Below are positions 35,758-47,558 of a DNA stretch of 64,000 nt, piece by piece. Source of the stretch: KK5 sp034043675 (lineage in GTDB: Bacteria; Pseudomonadota; Gammaproteobacteria; Burkholderiales; Burkholderiaceae_C); NCBI RefSeq assembly GCF_034043675.1, contig NZ_JAXCLA010000005.1, positions 1 through 64,000 on the forward strand. The letters are read 5' to 3'. Within the stretch, counting starts at the first letter, position 1, and every line of letters starts with the position of its first letter. Made by a program: the position numbers and the translations under genes. The notes under the pieces were generated by a model. The model was not told the origin of the DNA and did not search any database. It saw only the letters and a program-made list of their open reading frames with translations.

Positions 35758-37248
35758 ATGGCTGAACTGCAATCCCAGAGCGCCGCATTCGCCGGCGTCA
35801 CGGTTGAGGGCAACGACTTCGCGTCGCTGCTGAGCAAGGAATTCAAACCGAAGTCCGATGAGGCCCGCTCGGCCGTCGAGACCGCGGTCCAGACGCTGGC
35901 GCAGAACGCGCTGGTCAACGCCAAGCTGATCAGCAGCGACACGGTCGCCAGCATCGAGGCGATGATCGCCGCGATCGACCGCAAGCTGTCCGAACAGGTC
36001 AACCTGATCCTGCACCACGAGGACTTCCAGAAGCTGGAATCCGCCTGGCGCGGCCTGCACTACATGGTCAACAACACGGAGACCGACGAGCAGCTGAAGA
36101 TCCGCGTGATGGCCATCTCCAAGCAGGACCTCGGCAAGACCCTGAAGCGCTACAAGGGCACGGCCTGGGACCAGTCGCCGCTGTTCAAGAAGCTCTACGA
36201 AGAGGAATACGGTCAGTTCGGTGGCGAGCCCTTCGGCGCCATCGTCGGCGACTACCACTTTGACCACTCGCCGCCGGACGTCGAGCTGCTCGGCGAAATG
36301 TCCAAGATCGCCGCGGCCGCCCATGCGCCCTTCATCACCGGCGCCGCGCCGACTGTGATGCAGATGGATTCCTGGGGCGAACTGGCCAACCCGCGTGACC
36401 TGACCAAGATCTTCACGACGCCGGAGTACGCCGCCTGGCGCTCGCTGCGCGAATCGGACGACGCACGCTACCTGGCGATGTGCATGCCGCGCTTCCTCGG
36501 CCGCATCCCGTACGGTGCGAAGACGGCTCCGGTGGACGCCTTCAACTTCGAGGAAGACACCGTCGGCGCCGAGCACGACAAGTACGCCTGGTGCAACGCC
36601 GCCTATGCGATGGCGACCAACATCAACCGTTCCTTCAAGGTCTACGGCTGGTGCTCGCGCATCCGCGGCATCGAGTCCGGCGGCGCCGTCGAGAACTTGC
36701 CGATGCACACCTTCCCGACCGACGATGGCGGCGTGGATGCGAAGTGCCCGACCGAGATCGCGATCAGCGACCGCCGCGAGGCCGAGCTGAGCAAGAACGG
36801 CTTCCTGGCGATGATCCATCGCAAGAACTCCGACTTCGCCGCCTTCATCGGCGCGCAGTCGCTGCAGAAGCCCGCCGAATACGACGATCCGGACGCGACG
36901 GCCAACGCTGCCCTCGCCGCCCGCCTGCCCTACCTGTTCGCCTGCAATCGCTTCGCCCACTACCTGAAGTGCATGGTGCGCGACAAGGTCGGTTCGTTCA
37001 AGTCGCGCGACGACATGGAGCGCTGGCTGAACAACTGGATCGGCAACTATGTCGACGGCGATCCGGCCAACTCCAGCGAAGACACCAAGGCACGCCGCCC
37101 GCTGGCCGCAGCCGAAGTGGTGGTCGAGGAAGTGGAAGGCGCGCCCGGCTACTACCAGTCCAAGTTCTTCCTGAAGCCGCACTACCAGCTCGAGGGGCTG
37201 TCGGTCTCGCTGCGCCTGGTCTCCAAGCTGCCGTCGGAGAAGGGCTGA
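35758..37248 (+). CDS. tssC: T6SS contractile sheath large subunit TssC
   Basis: 496 aa, the usual length. Signatures include ESAWRGLHYMVNNTETDEQLKI, FGAIVGDYHFDHSPPDVELL, PFITGAAP, GRIPYG and the C-terminal FLKPHYQLEGLSVSLRLVSKLP, which forms the handshake strand of the sheath. It is coupled in order with tssB, and the C-terminal region is the target of ClpV-driven recycling together with TssB. Confidence 0.98.
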   Translation: MAELQSQSAAFAGVTVEGNDFASLLSKEFKPKSDEARSAVETAVQTLAQNALVNAKLISSDTVASIEAMIAAIDRKLSEQVNLILHHEDFQKLESAWRGLHYMVNNTETDEQLKIRVMAISKQDLGKTLKRYKGTAWDQSPLFKKLYEEEYGQFGGEPFGAIVGDYHFDHSPPDVELLGEMSKIAAAAHAPFITGAAPTVMQMDSWGELANPRDLTKIFTTPEYAAWRSLRESDDARYLAMCMPRFLGRIPYGAKTAPVDAFNFEEDTVGAEHDKYAWCNAAYAMATNINRSFKVYGWCSRIRGIESGGAVENLPMHTFPTDDGGVDAKCPTEIAISDRREAELSKNGFLAMIHRKNSDFAAFIGAQSLQKPAEYDDPDATANAALAARLPYLFACNRFAHYLKCMVRDKVGSFKSRDDMERWLNNWIGNYVDGDPANSSEDTKARRPLAAAEVVVEEVEGAPGYYQSKFFLKPHYQLEGLSVSLRLVSKLPSEKG

Positions 37249-37339
37249 AACCAGGGGCCGGAGGGCGTTCGCAGACGGCGCAACCGCTTCGGTCCTCATC
37301 ATCTACACGCGCCACTGAAACCAACACTGGAGATTTACC

Positions 37340-37915
37340 ATGCCCGGAAATGCATTCATCAAGTTCATGGGACAAAACGGCATGATTCAAGGCGAATCAA
37401 TGCAGAGTACCCACAAGTTCAGTGACGGCTGGTCGGAGATCGGCGACTGGAGCTTCGATGTCGAGGCCGAGACCAACTTCCTGAAGGGAACGGGCGCCTC
37501 GGTCGGCGTTGCGACACCCGGCGTCTTCAGCTTCTCCCACAGCTTCGACCGGTCCTCGCCGGTCATCATGAAGAACATCGTGCTCGGCACGAGCTTCGCC
37601 AGCGTGATAGTGCAGATGCTCAAGTCAACGGGTGCTTCCGACGGCAAGCCGGTCGTCTTCTTCGCTGTGAAGATGCTGGACTGCTTCATCACGAAAGTTG
37701 GCAGCAAGGGCGGCGAAGACGGTGCAGTCACCCAGGACGTCGAGTTCGTCTACAAGGCCATCCAGATCGGCTACAAGCGTCAGTTGAGCGAAGCCGCCGG
37801 CGACGCCAAGGGCAAGTCCGGCCAGCTGGACACGGCCATCCGCGAGTTCGGCTGGAACGTCGCGTCCAAGACACTGAAGACCGGTATCACCCTGAAGCTT
37901 GACGCCAAGGACTGA
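37340..37915 (+). CDS. hcp: Hcp-family tube protein, copy 1
   Basis: 191 aa. The pattern MPGNAFIKF, GWSEIGDWSFDVEAE, FSFSHSFDRSSP, FITKVGSKGGEDG and a beta-rich layout without a signal peptide is that of the Hcp superfamily, whose hexameric rings stack into the T6SS tube and carry small effectors. A GGAG site precedes the ATG. It is the first of four tandem Hcp-like genes and shares its opening and closing segments with copy 2. Confidence 0.9.
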   Translation: MPGNAFIKFMGQNGMIQGESMQSTHKFSDGWSEIGDWSFDVEAETNFLKGTGASVGVATPGVFSFSHSFDRSSPVIMKNIVLGTSFASVIVQMLKSTGASDGKPVVFFAVKMLDCFITKVGSKGGEDGAVTQDVEFVYKAIQIGYKRQLSEAAGDAKGKSGQLDTAIREFGWNVASKTLKTGITLKLDAKD

Positions 37916-37971
37916 GGCGACCATCGCCTCCATCCCGCGCAACGTACTGACCCATTTCAGAGGAACCCATC

Positions 37972-38505
37972 ATGCCTGGAAATAGCTTTATCAACTTCGG
38001 CAAAGACGTAGACACCGGCGAGTCCCCGCAGGAAGTGCGGAACGGCAAGAACGGCTGGATCGAAATCTCCGACTGGAGCTGGGACATTGAGGCCGAGCAC
38101 AACAACCTCAGCGGCACCGGCGCCGCCGTGGGCAAGCCCAATCCCGGCACGCTGAACTTCTCTCACGACTACGACACTTCTTCCGCCGCGATCCTGACGA
38201 AGATCGTGCAGGGCAAGTCCTTCGACGTCGTCTACATCGACATGCTGAAGAACACCGGCGGCGACAAGGCCGACCAGTTCTTCCAGATCGTCATGACCAA
38301 CGTGTTCATCACCAAGGTCTCCACCAAGGGCGGCGAAGACGGCAAGGTCACGCAGGAAGTGGACATGGTCTTCAAGGAAGTCGCGGTCGGCTACAAGGCG
38401 CAGGGCAACGACGGCAAGCTGGTCCAGGCACCGACGCCCTTCACCTGGAGCATCACCACGATGCAGTCGGAAGTGGCGGGCGCCACCGCCATCAAGTTCA
38501 CCTGA
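37972..38505 (+). CDS. hcp: Hcp-family tube protein, copy 2
   Basis: 177 aa, a close relative of copy 1: MPGNSFINFG, GWIEISDWSWDIEAEHNN, FSHDYDTSS, VFITKVSTKGGEDGKVTQEVDMVFKEV. AGAGGA lies nine bases before the ATG. A strong intrinsic terminator follows, so hcp1 and hcp2 can be expressed at higher level than the genes after it. Either copy could be the main tube subunit. Confidence 0.9.
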   Translation: MPGNSFINFGKDVDTGESPQEVRNGKNGWIEISDWSWDIEAEHNNLSGTGAAVGKPNPGTLNFSHDYDTSSAAILTKIVQGKSFDVVYIDMLKNTGGDKADQFFQIVMTNVFITKVSTKGGEDGKVTQEVDMVFKEVAVGYKAQGNDGKLVQAPTPFTWSITTMQSEVAGATAIKFT

Positions 38506-38573
38506 CCGAGGCAGCCTCCCCGTGTAACGCGGAGGCCGCGTATCCGTCGGATACCTCTGTATTCGCGCCCGGC

Positions 38574-38618
38574 ACGGCTTGGTTTGAGCATGGATCAAGC
38601 CAAGCCGTCCTTGTTTTT
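38574..38618 (+). terminator. Intrinsic terminator/attenuator between hcp2 and hcp3
   Basis: ACGGCTTGGTTTGA and TCAAGCCAAGCCGT form a 14-bp stem (one G-U pair) with a 7-base loop, followed by TTGTTTTT. It sits inside the T6SS gene run, where partial read-through would lower expression of downstream genes relative to sheath and tube genes. Confidence 0.8.
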
Positions 38619-38633
38619 GACTGACAACACCCC

Positions 38634-39161
38634 ATGGCCGTCTCACTGATCCTGCTCGAAATCGCCGGTGTGGAAGGTGAATCGACGATCGCCCACTTCG
38701 AGAACCAGATCGTCGTGGACTCGTTTTCGTGGGACGTGGACGCCAAGCTGACCCGGGAGGCGGTCACGACCAACATGACGGCCCAGCTCGACGCCAAGGC
38801 GGTGAGCATCAAGAAGCGCTTCGACAGCGCCAGCACGACGCTGCGGCAGATGATGACGTCCGACGACCCATTTACGGCGACGCTGCGCGTTCTCGATCCG
38901 GCCAGCCGCGGCGCGCCCGATGCCGACGGAATGGCCAAGATCGACGCCATGCTGGAGATCAAGCTGGAGGGTTGCCACATCGACAAGATCGACCTGTCCG
39001 CCAGCGACTCCGGCAAGACCATCGCCTTGTCCGAAGACGTGACGATCTCGTTCACCAAACAGGCAGGTCTGACCTATCGCTCCTATCCAAAGGCGAGCAA
39101 GTCACGCACCAGCGCCGCGCCAGCCGTGATCCCGGCGAACAAGGGTTCGGAGAAGAAATAG
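38634..39161 (+). CDS. Hcp-like protein, copy 3 (divergent)
   Basis: 175 aa. It is beta-rich, with LILLEIAGVEGES at the start, NQIVVDSFSWDVDAK (the counterpart of the GWIEI-DWSWD strand) and IDKIDLSASDSGKTIALSEDVTISF near the end, then a basic tail. This places it in the Hcp superfamily but far from copies 1 and 2. It could form a minor ring, a cap, or an effector carrier. No strong ribosome-binding site is seen at the ATG. Confidence 0.75.
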   Translation: MAVSLILLEIAGVEGESTIAHFENQIVVDSFSWDVDAKLTREAVTTNMTAQLDAKAVSIKKRFDSASTTLRQMMTSDDPFTATLRVLDPASRGAPDADGMAKIDAMLEIKLEGCHIDKIDLSASDSGKTIALSEDVTISFTKQAGLTYRSYPKASKSRTSAAPAVIPANKGSEKK

Positions 39162-39227
39162 CAGAGAACAGGCCGCCCATCCTGCTCAGCCAGCGCTTCA
39201 ACACGCCCACCTAGCCATCAGCCCGCC

Positions 39228-39848
39228 ATGTCATCGTTCTCCCGCCTCTATCTGAAACTCACCGCTGGAGGCGCCGAAGTCCCCGGCGAGGCGACCGACG
39301 CCGACTATCTCGGGCAGATCGTGCTGTCCAGCATGAAGTGGAACATCGCCCGCGCGAAGGAGACGGAGGGCAGGGATCGCGGCCGGCCGGAGCCCGGCGA
39401 GCTGGACTTCAGCAAGCTGATGGACAAGTCCAGCACGCCGATGATGGAGCACATGAAGGTGGCCAAGGAGCTGGTCGCAGTGCTCACGCTGGATTCGCAT
39501 ACGGACTCGAAGATCAAGTTGCTGATCACGCTCACCGGAGCCCGCCTCACCGGATTCAAGATCGACGCCAGCGACAGCGAGAAGAGCGGCGAGATCAAGG
39601 AGGACTGGAGCCTCACCTATTCCAAGCTGACGCTCCAGTACACGTCCGAGCTCGGAACGACCAAGACCAGCAACCACGAGCGCACGGTTGACATGGCCGG
39701 CAGGGACGACGTGCAGGCGCTGCTGGATAAGTTCAAGGCCTTGAAGAGCGAGCAGTTGATCCAGGTCAAGGGCGACCTCCAGAGCGCCTACAACAAGGCC
39801 GAAAAGATCCCGGTCAACGCCGAGAAGCCCAAGGTCAAGGGCGAGTAA
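39228..39848 (+). CDS. Hcp-like protein, copy 4 (divergent)
   Basis: 206 aa. The Hcp-type core is seen as LYLKLTAGGAEVPGEAT, GQIVLSSMKWNIARAK, ELDFSKLMDKSSTPMMEHM and GARLTGFKIDASDSEKSGEIKEDWSLTYSKLTLQY. A Lys-rich, predicted helical tail (about 155-206) is unlike a plain tube subunit. It may be a specialised Hcp with an extension that contacts another component. Confidence 0.75.
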   Translation: MSSFSRLYLKLTAGGAEVPGEATDADYLGQIVLSSMKWNIARAKETEGRDRGRPEPGELDFSKLMDKSSTPMMEHMKVAKELVAVLTLDSHTDSKIKLLITLTGARLTGFKIDASDSEKSGEIKEDWSLTYSKLTLQYTSELGTTKTSNHERTVDMAGRDDVQALLDKFKALKSEQLIQVKGDLQSAYNKAEKIPVNAEKPKVKGE

Positions 39849-39910
39849 GACCTCTACCCGGACGATGAGCACACAACCCTTTTCCCTCCACCAGCACGGC
39901 GGCCTTCACC

Positions 39911-40486
39911 ATGGCACTTGAAAACTATCGCGACCTGAGCAGCGGCAGCTCCGACCTGAACGCCGGCTTCCAGTTCGAGTTCTATTGCTGCGGCTGCACG
40001 CGCAAGTGGAAGACACCGTTCAAGCCCTACCGCAAGGGCCAGTTGACCGGGTTCCTGACCCGGTTCGGCTTCCTCTTCAGCAGTGCCTCCCAGGCCAGTC
40101 GCATGACCAGCGGCATGGCCGACTACGGCATGCGCGATGCCAAAGCCCAGGCACTGGAAGAGGCGATGCCCCAGGCCGCGCGCATGTTCACGAATTGCGT
40201 CTCTTGCGGTCAGGGCTTTTGCGAGGATTGCCTCGACGGCAGCGATACCTGCGAGAAGTGCCTCCAGCAACCTCGCGGACATGGACACCACCACGCCGGC
40301 AGCGCGTCCGGCGCGGCCCAGGCCGGCGGCCAGGCCTGCCCCAATTGCGGCACGGCGGGCAGCGGTGGCCGCTTCTGCTCCGAATGCGGCTTCGACATGG
40401 CCAGCACCCACAAGAGTTGCCCCGGCTGTGGCGCCATGGCCGAGCGCGGCGCACGCTTCTGCGGCGACTGCGGACACGGTTTCTGA
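39911..40486 (+). CDS. Zinc-ribbon protein within the T6SS cluster
   Basis: 191 aa, no signal peptide. Cysteines occur as an N-terminal CCGC, a central CxxC-x4-CxxC-x6-CxxC (about 98-117) and two C-terminal zinc ribbons of CxxC-x10-CxxC form (CPNCG...FCSECG and CPGCG...FCGDCG), with a His/Gly-rich linker between. Several zinc ions are likely bound. It lies between hcp4 and tagJ in the same direction, so a T6SS-linked role is probable, but no core T6SS function is known for such a protein. Confidence 0.8.
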   Translation: MALENYRDLSSGSSDLNAGFQFEFYCCGCTRKWKTPFKPYRKGQLTGFLTRFGFLFSSASQASRMTSGMADYGMRDAKAQALEEAMPQAARMFTNCVSCGQGFCEDCLDGSDTCEKCLQQPRGHGHHHAGSASGAAQAGGQACPNCGTAGSGGRFCSECGFDMASTHKSCPGCGAMAERGARFCGDCGHGF

Positions 40487-40523
40487 CAGCGCGCTCAACC
40501 AGCCCCATACCTGAACGGACACC

Positions 40524-41360
40524 ATGACCGATTCCCTCGCCATCGCCGAAGCCGCCGTCCGCGCCAATGACCCCAAGGCCGCGCTGACCGCGCTGACCAC
40601 CGCGGTCAAGGCCGCGCCGGCGAATCCGAAGCTGCGCATCTTCATGGCCCAGCTGCTGTGCGTGCTGGGCCAGTGGGAGCGCGCACACACGCAACTCAAC
40701 GTCGTGGCCGACATGGATTCCGCGGCCGGGCCGATGCGCGAGATGGTGGGCCATGCCCTGCGCTGCGAACTGCTGCGCGCCGCCGTGTTCAAGGGCAGCC
40801 GCTCGCCGATGATCTTCGGCCAGCCCGATGAATGGATGGGCTTGCTGATCGAATCCCTGCTGCAAGCCGGCCAGGGTGCGGGCGAGCTGTCCGCCCAGTT
40901 GGCGGAGCGCGCCTTCGAGGCTGCGCCGGCGACGAAGGGCCGCATCAACGGCGAGCCCTTCGAGTGGATCGCCGATGCCGACTCGCGCCTGGGCCCCGTG
41001 CTGGAGGCGATGGTCAACGGCAAGTATTACTGGATTCCGTTCAACCGCCTGAGCAGCGTCGCAATCGAGCCGCCGACCGACCTGCGCGATCGCGCATGGC
41101 TGCCGGCCAACCTGTCATTCGCCAACGGCGGCGAGGCCATCGCGATGATCCCGACGCGCTACCCCGGTTCGCAGACCAGTGAGGATGGTCAGATCCTGAT
41201 GGCCGCGCGCACCGACTGGATCGACATCGGCCACGAGCGCTTCACCGGTCTGGGCCAGCGCGTGCTGGTGACGGACCAGGGCGAGCACGACCTGCTGGGC
41301 GTGCACCTCATCGAGCTGGAGCCTGCCGGCGAAACCGCCGCGGGCGGGGTCGATGGCTGA
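40524..41360 (+). CDS. tagJ: T6SS accessory protein TagJ (ImpE family)
   Basis: 278 aa. An N-terminal TPR-like helical region (EAAVRANDPKAALTALTTAVKAAPANPKLRIFMAQLLCVLGQWERA) is followed by the ImpE domain (GEPFEWIADADSRLGPVLEAMVNGKYYWIPF, then a VLVTDQGEHDLLGV end). In Pseudomonas the equivalent HsiE1 binds the TssB sheath protein and ClpV. It overlaps tssE by eight bases. Confidence 0.93.
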   Translation: MTDSLAIAEAAVRANDPKAALTALTTAVKAAPANPKLRIFMAQLLCVLGQWERAHTQLNVVADMDSAAGPMREMVGHALRCELLRAAVFKGSRSPMIFGQPDEWMGLLIESLLQAGQGAGELSAQLAERAFEAAPATKGRINGEPFEWIADADSRLGPVLEAMVNGKYYWIPFNRLSSVAIEPPTDLRDRAWLPANLSFANGGEAIAMIPTRYPGSQTSEDGQILMAARTDWIDIGHERFTGLGQRVLVTDQGEHDLLGVHLIELEPAGETAAGGVDG

Positions 41361-41880
41361 GCTGAACTCACGTGACCGCCTTCAGCCGTCCTTGCTGGAC
41401 CGCCTGATCGACGACGCGCCCCAGCAACGCACCGAAGCGCTCGATGCGCGTGCGCTGACCCGCCAGCAGTTGCGCGCCGCCGTGCTGCGCGACCTGTCCT
41501 GGTTGTTCAACGCGATCCGCAACGAGCCGGAGCCCAACTCCTCGCGCAGGGACGATCTCGCCCTGTGGAAGACCGCGCCCGAAGCGCGGCGCTCGGTGCT
41601 GAACTACGGCATGCCGGCCTTCGCCGGGGTGACGCTGGCCAGCATGGACACGAAGCTGATCGAACGCGAGGTGACCGAGGCGATCAAGGCTTTCGAGCCG
41701 CGCATCGATCCGAAGACCCTGAGCATCGAAGTCAAGATCGACCCCAACAATCATCACAACATGATGCAGCTGGTCATCCGCGGTCAGATGTGGAGTCAGC
41801 CCGTGCCGCTGGAGCTGCTGCTGGCCGCCGACGTCGACGTGGAAACCGGCAGCACGCGCGTGCGCGAACTGCGGAGATAG
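41353..41880 (+). CDS. tssE: T6SS baseplate protein TssE
   Basis: 175 aa. Gp25-like lysozyme-fold protein of the baseplate wedge, without catalytic function. The motif LLDRLIDDAP near the start, LRAAVLRDLSWLFNAIRN and SVLNYGMPAFAGV identify it, and the EFP-box region common to TssE is followed by a beta-rich C-terminal domain. The start lies inside the tagJ end. Confidence 0.93.
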   Translation: MAELNSRDRLQPSLLDRLIDDAPQQRTEALDARALTRQQLRAAVLRDLSWLFNAIRNEPEPNSSRRDDLALWKTAPEARRSVLNYGMPAFAGVTLASMDTKLIEREVTEAIKAFEPRIDPKTLSIEVKIDPNNHHNMMQLVIRGQMWSQPVPLELLLAADVDVETGSTRVRELRR

Positions 41881-41887
41881 ACCCGTC

Positions 41888-43774
41888 ATGGATGCACGGC
41901 TGCTCCGCTACTACAACCAGGAACTGCGCTACCTGCGCGAGCTCGGCGGCGAGTTCGCGCAGGAGTTCCCCAAGATCGCCTCGCGCCTGGGCATGGAAGG
42001 CCTGGAAGTCACCGATCCGTACATCGAACGGCTGCTGGAGGGTTGCGCCTTCCTGGCGGCCCGCGTGCAGCTGAAGCAGGACGCCGAGTTCCCCCGCTTC
42101 TCGCACCGTCTGCTGGAACTGATCTACCCGAACTTCCTCGCACCGGTACCTTCGATGCTGGTGGCCCAGGTCACGCCGGTGCCCGACGCCAACCTGCTCA
42201 AGGGCCCGGTCTTGCCGCGTGACACGCCCTTGATCGGCCCCGCCAGCGCCGTGTCCAAGACACGCTGCGAATTCCGCACCGGCCAGACGCTGCAGCTGAG
42301 CCCGCTGAGCACGCTGTCAGCCGAGTACTTCCTGAACATGTCGGACCTCGGGCTGTCTGGCGGCAACAAGGCCATGGCCCTGCCCCAGCGCCCGCGCGCG
42401 GGCGTGCGCATCCAGCTGCAGTTGCCGGCCGGCATGGCCTTCGCTCAGCTCGAACTGGAAACGCTGCGCCTGTACCTCAGCGGCCAGACCGACACGGCCA
42501 TGCATCTGCACGAGATGATGCTGGCCAATGCCATCGGCGTGCTGGTCGGGCCGCCCGGCCGCGCCGGTGACGGCAAGCGTCAGCTCTTGCCGGCCTCAGC
42601 GTTGCAACCGGTCGGCTACGCAGAGGACGAGGCGATGCTGCCGCCCTCCTTGCGCGGCTTCGCGGGCACGCGCCTGCTGCAAGAGTACTTCGCCTTCCCC
42701 GAACGCTTCCTGTTCGTCGACATCGAGGGCGTGCGCCCGGCACTGAACGCGATCGCAGGCAACGTCGCGGAAATCATCGTGCTGTTCTCGCAGCCCGGCA
42801 GCGGCATGGACGGTGCCGTCTCGGCCGCGAATTTCATGCTGAACTGCGTGCCGGCGATCAACCTGTTCCCGAAGCGGGCGGACCGCATCCAGGTCACCGA
42901 CGGCAACTACGAGTTCCACGTCGTGCCGGAGCGCACGGCGCCGCTGGACTACGAGGTCTACGACGTCGTCGGCATGCAGGGCTTCGCCGAGGACAGCAGC
43001 GAGCGCCGCTTCCTGCCGCTGTACGCGCCCGAGCACAAGCGCAGCAGTTCGCAGCAGACGGCCTTCTACACGATCTGGCGCGAGCCGCGCCTGATGAGCG
43101 AATCGGCCCGGCGCGATGGTCCGCGGTCGGGCTACACCGGTTCGGAGGTCTTCGTCTCGCTGGTCGATCCGAACGACGCGCCCTACGCCGAATCGCTGCA
43201 GCAGGTCGCCGTGCAGACCCGCTGCACCAACCGGGACCTGCCGGTGTTCATGCCCACCACCGGCGCACAGGCCGAGTTCAAGCTTGATGCCGGCGTGCAG
43301 ACGCAGTCGGTGCGCCACGTCGCCGGCCCGAGTCGCCCGCACACGGCGCTGCGCGAGGGTGGCGTGGCCTGGCGCTTGCTGAACCTGCTGTCGCTGAACT
43401 ATCTGTCGCTGCTGGACACCGAAGGCGGCGAAGCAGCCGCCGCGCTGCGCGACCTGCTCAGTCGCTTCCCGCAAGGCACCGACCCGAGCGTGCGCCGGCA
43501 GATCGAGGCGCTGCAGAACGTCAGCACCCGAGCCGTCGTGCGGCGTCATCCGATCCCTGGCCCGATCGCCTTCGGCCGCGGCATCGAAGTGACGCTCACC
43601 GTCGACGAACTGGGGCACGCCGGCGGCAGCGCCTTCCTCTTCGGCGCCGCGATGCATCACTACCTGTCGCGTCACGCCTCGCTGAACAGCTTTGTCGAGA
43701 CCGTGCTGGTCTCGCTGACGCGCGGCGAAGTGATGCGCTGGAAGCCCGCGCGTGGCGCAAGGGCGGTGCTGTGA
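41888..43774 (+). CDS. tssF: T6SS baseplate protein TssF
   Basis: 628 aa, typical length. The opening MDARLLRYYNQELRYLRELGGEFAQEFPKIA pattern, LLEGCAFLAARVQLKQDAEFPRF and LLELIYPN are the family hallmark. TssF forms a wedge complex with TssG and TssK. Seven bases separate it from tssE, and it overlaps tssG by four. Confidence 0.97.
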   Translation: MDARLLRYYNQELRYLRELGGEFAQEFPKIASRLGMEGLEVTDPYIERLLEGCAFLAARVQLKQDAEFPRFSHRLLELIYPNFLAPVPSMLVAQVTPVPDANLLKGPVLPRDTPLIGPASAVSKTRCEFRTGQTLQLSPLSTLSAEYFLNMSDLGLSGGNKAMALPQRPRAGVRIQLQLPAGMAFAQLELETLRLYLSGQTDTAMHLHEMMLANAIGVLVGPPGRAGDGKRQLLPASALQPVGYAEDEAMLPPSLRGFAGTRLLQEYFAFPERFLFVDIEGVRPALNAIAGNVAEIIVLFSQPGSGMDGAVSAANFMLNCVPAINLFPKRADRIQVTDGNYEFHVVPERTAPLDYEVYDVVGMQGFAEDSSERRFLPLYAPEHKRSSSQQTAFYTIWREPRLMSESARRDGPRSGYTGSEVFVSLVDPNDAPYAESLQQVAVQTRCTNRDLPVFMPTTGAQAEFKLDAGVQTQSVRHVAGPSRPHTALREGGVAWRLLNLLSLNYLSLLDTEGGEAAAALRDLLSRFPQGTDPSVRRQIEALQNVSTRAVVRRHPIPGPIAFGRGIEVTLTVDELGHAGGSAFLFGAAMHHYLSRHASLNSFVETVLVSLTRGEVMRWKPARGARAVL

Positions 43775-44834
43775 CGGCGCTCGCGGCCGCCTCTCCCGAC
43801 TACGGACGCTGGCTCCAGCGCCTGTCGGAGCAGCCCTACCGTTTCGATTTCTACCAGACGCTGCGCCGCATCGAGAGCGCCCACCCGCACCTGCCGCGGC
43901 TGGGCGAGGCGCACCGCCCGTCCGACGAGCCGGTACGCGTCAGCCAGCCGGCGGAGCTGAGCTTCGCGCCTGCGCCCGTGTACGGCATGACCCTGCGCGG
44001 AGAAGGTCCGCCGCGGCTGAACCAGCGCATCTTCGGCCTGCTGGGGCCGAACGGCCCGTTGCCGCTTCACATGACCGAATTGGCGCGCGAACGCCTGCAT
44101 CACAACAGCGACCCCGGCCTGCAGCGCTTCATCGACCTGCTCAACCATCGCTTCACGCTGCTCTTCTATCGCGCCTGGGCACAGGCCCAGCCGAGCCTGA
44201 GCCAGGACCGCCCGAATGACCAGCAGTTCACACGGCGCCTCGGTGCGCTGAGCGGTATCGGCAACGAGAGCCTGATGCAGCGCGATGCTGCCGGCGACGC
44301 GCCAAAACTGCACTTCACCGGCCGGCTGAGCCGCCAGATCCGCGATGCCGACGGCCTGCTGAACTGGGTGCGCAGCGAGTTCGATGCGCCGGCGCGGATC
44401 GAGCAGTGGTGCGGCCACTGGATGCCGCTGGCCCGCGACGAGCGCACGCGCATCAAGTCCACGGGACGGCCGGGCATCGGCCAGCAGTTGGGCCAGGGCG
44501 CCGTGCTAGGCAGCACCGTCTGGGACGTGCAGAGCAAGTTCCGAATCGTCATCGGCCCCGTGCGGGAAGCGCGTTACCACGCCTTCCTGCCGGGCGGCGC
44601 CGATCTGGCTCGCCTGCAGGCCATGGTGCGCCAGTGGGTGGGCCTGGAATTCGAATGGGATGTGAAATTGATCCTGGCCCGCCAGGACGTGCCGCGCATG
44701 CGCCTGGGGCGAGCCGGCGAGCTCGGGCGCAGTTGCTGGCTCGGCAAGTTCAAGAAGCCCGGCGATGCCGATGACCTGCACATCGACGTCGAACGAACAT
44801 TGAAGAAGACCTCTCGACAAAGGACGACAACATC

Positions 44835-44838
<4 letters not shown>
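43771..44838 (+). CDS. tssG: T6SS baseplate protein TssG
   Basis: 355 aa. Features are the N-terminal PYRFDFYQTLRRIESAHP, GLLGPNGPLPLHMTELARER, FIDLLNHRFTLLFYRAW and the C-terminal LARLQAMVRQWVGLEFEWDVKLILAR. Its start overlaps the tssF stop and its own stop overlaps the tssH start by four bases. Confidence 0.97.
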
Positions 44839-47510
<2,672 letters not shown>

Positions 47511-47558
47511 GTGCTTGCTTGATTGTTTGCCCCTGGACTGTTTGACTGAGAAATCGCC

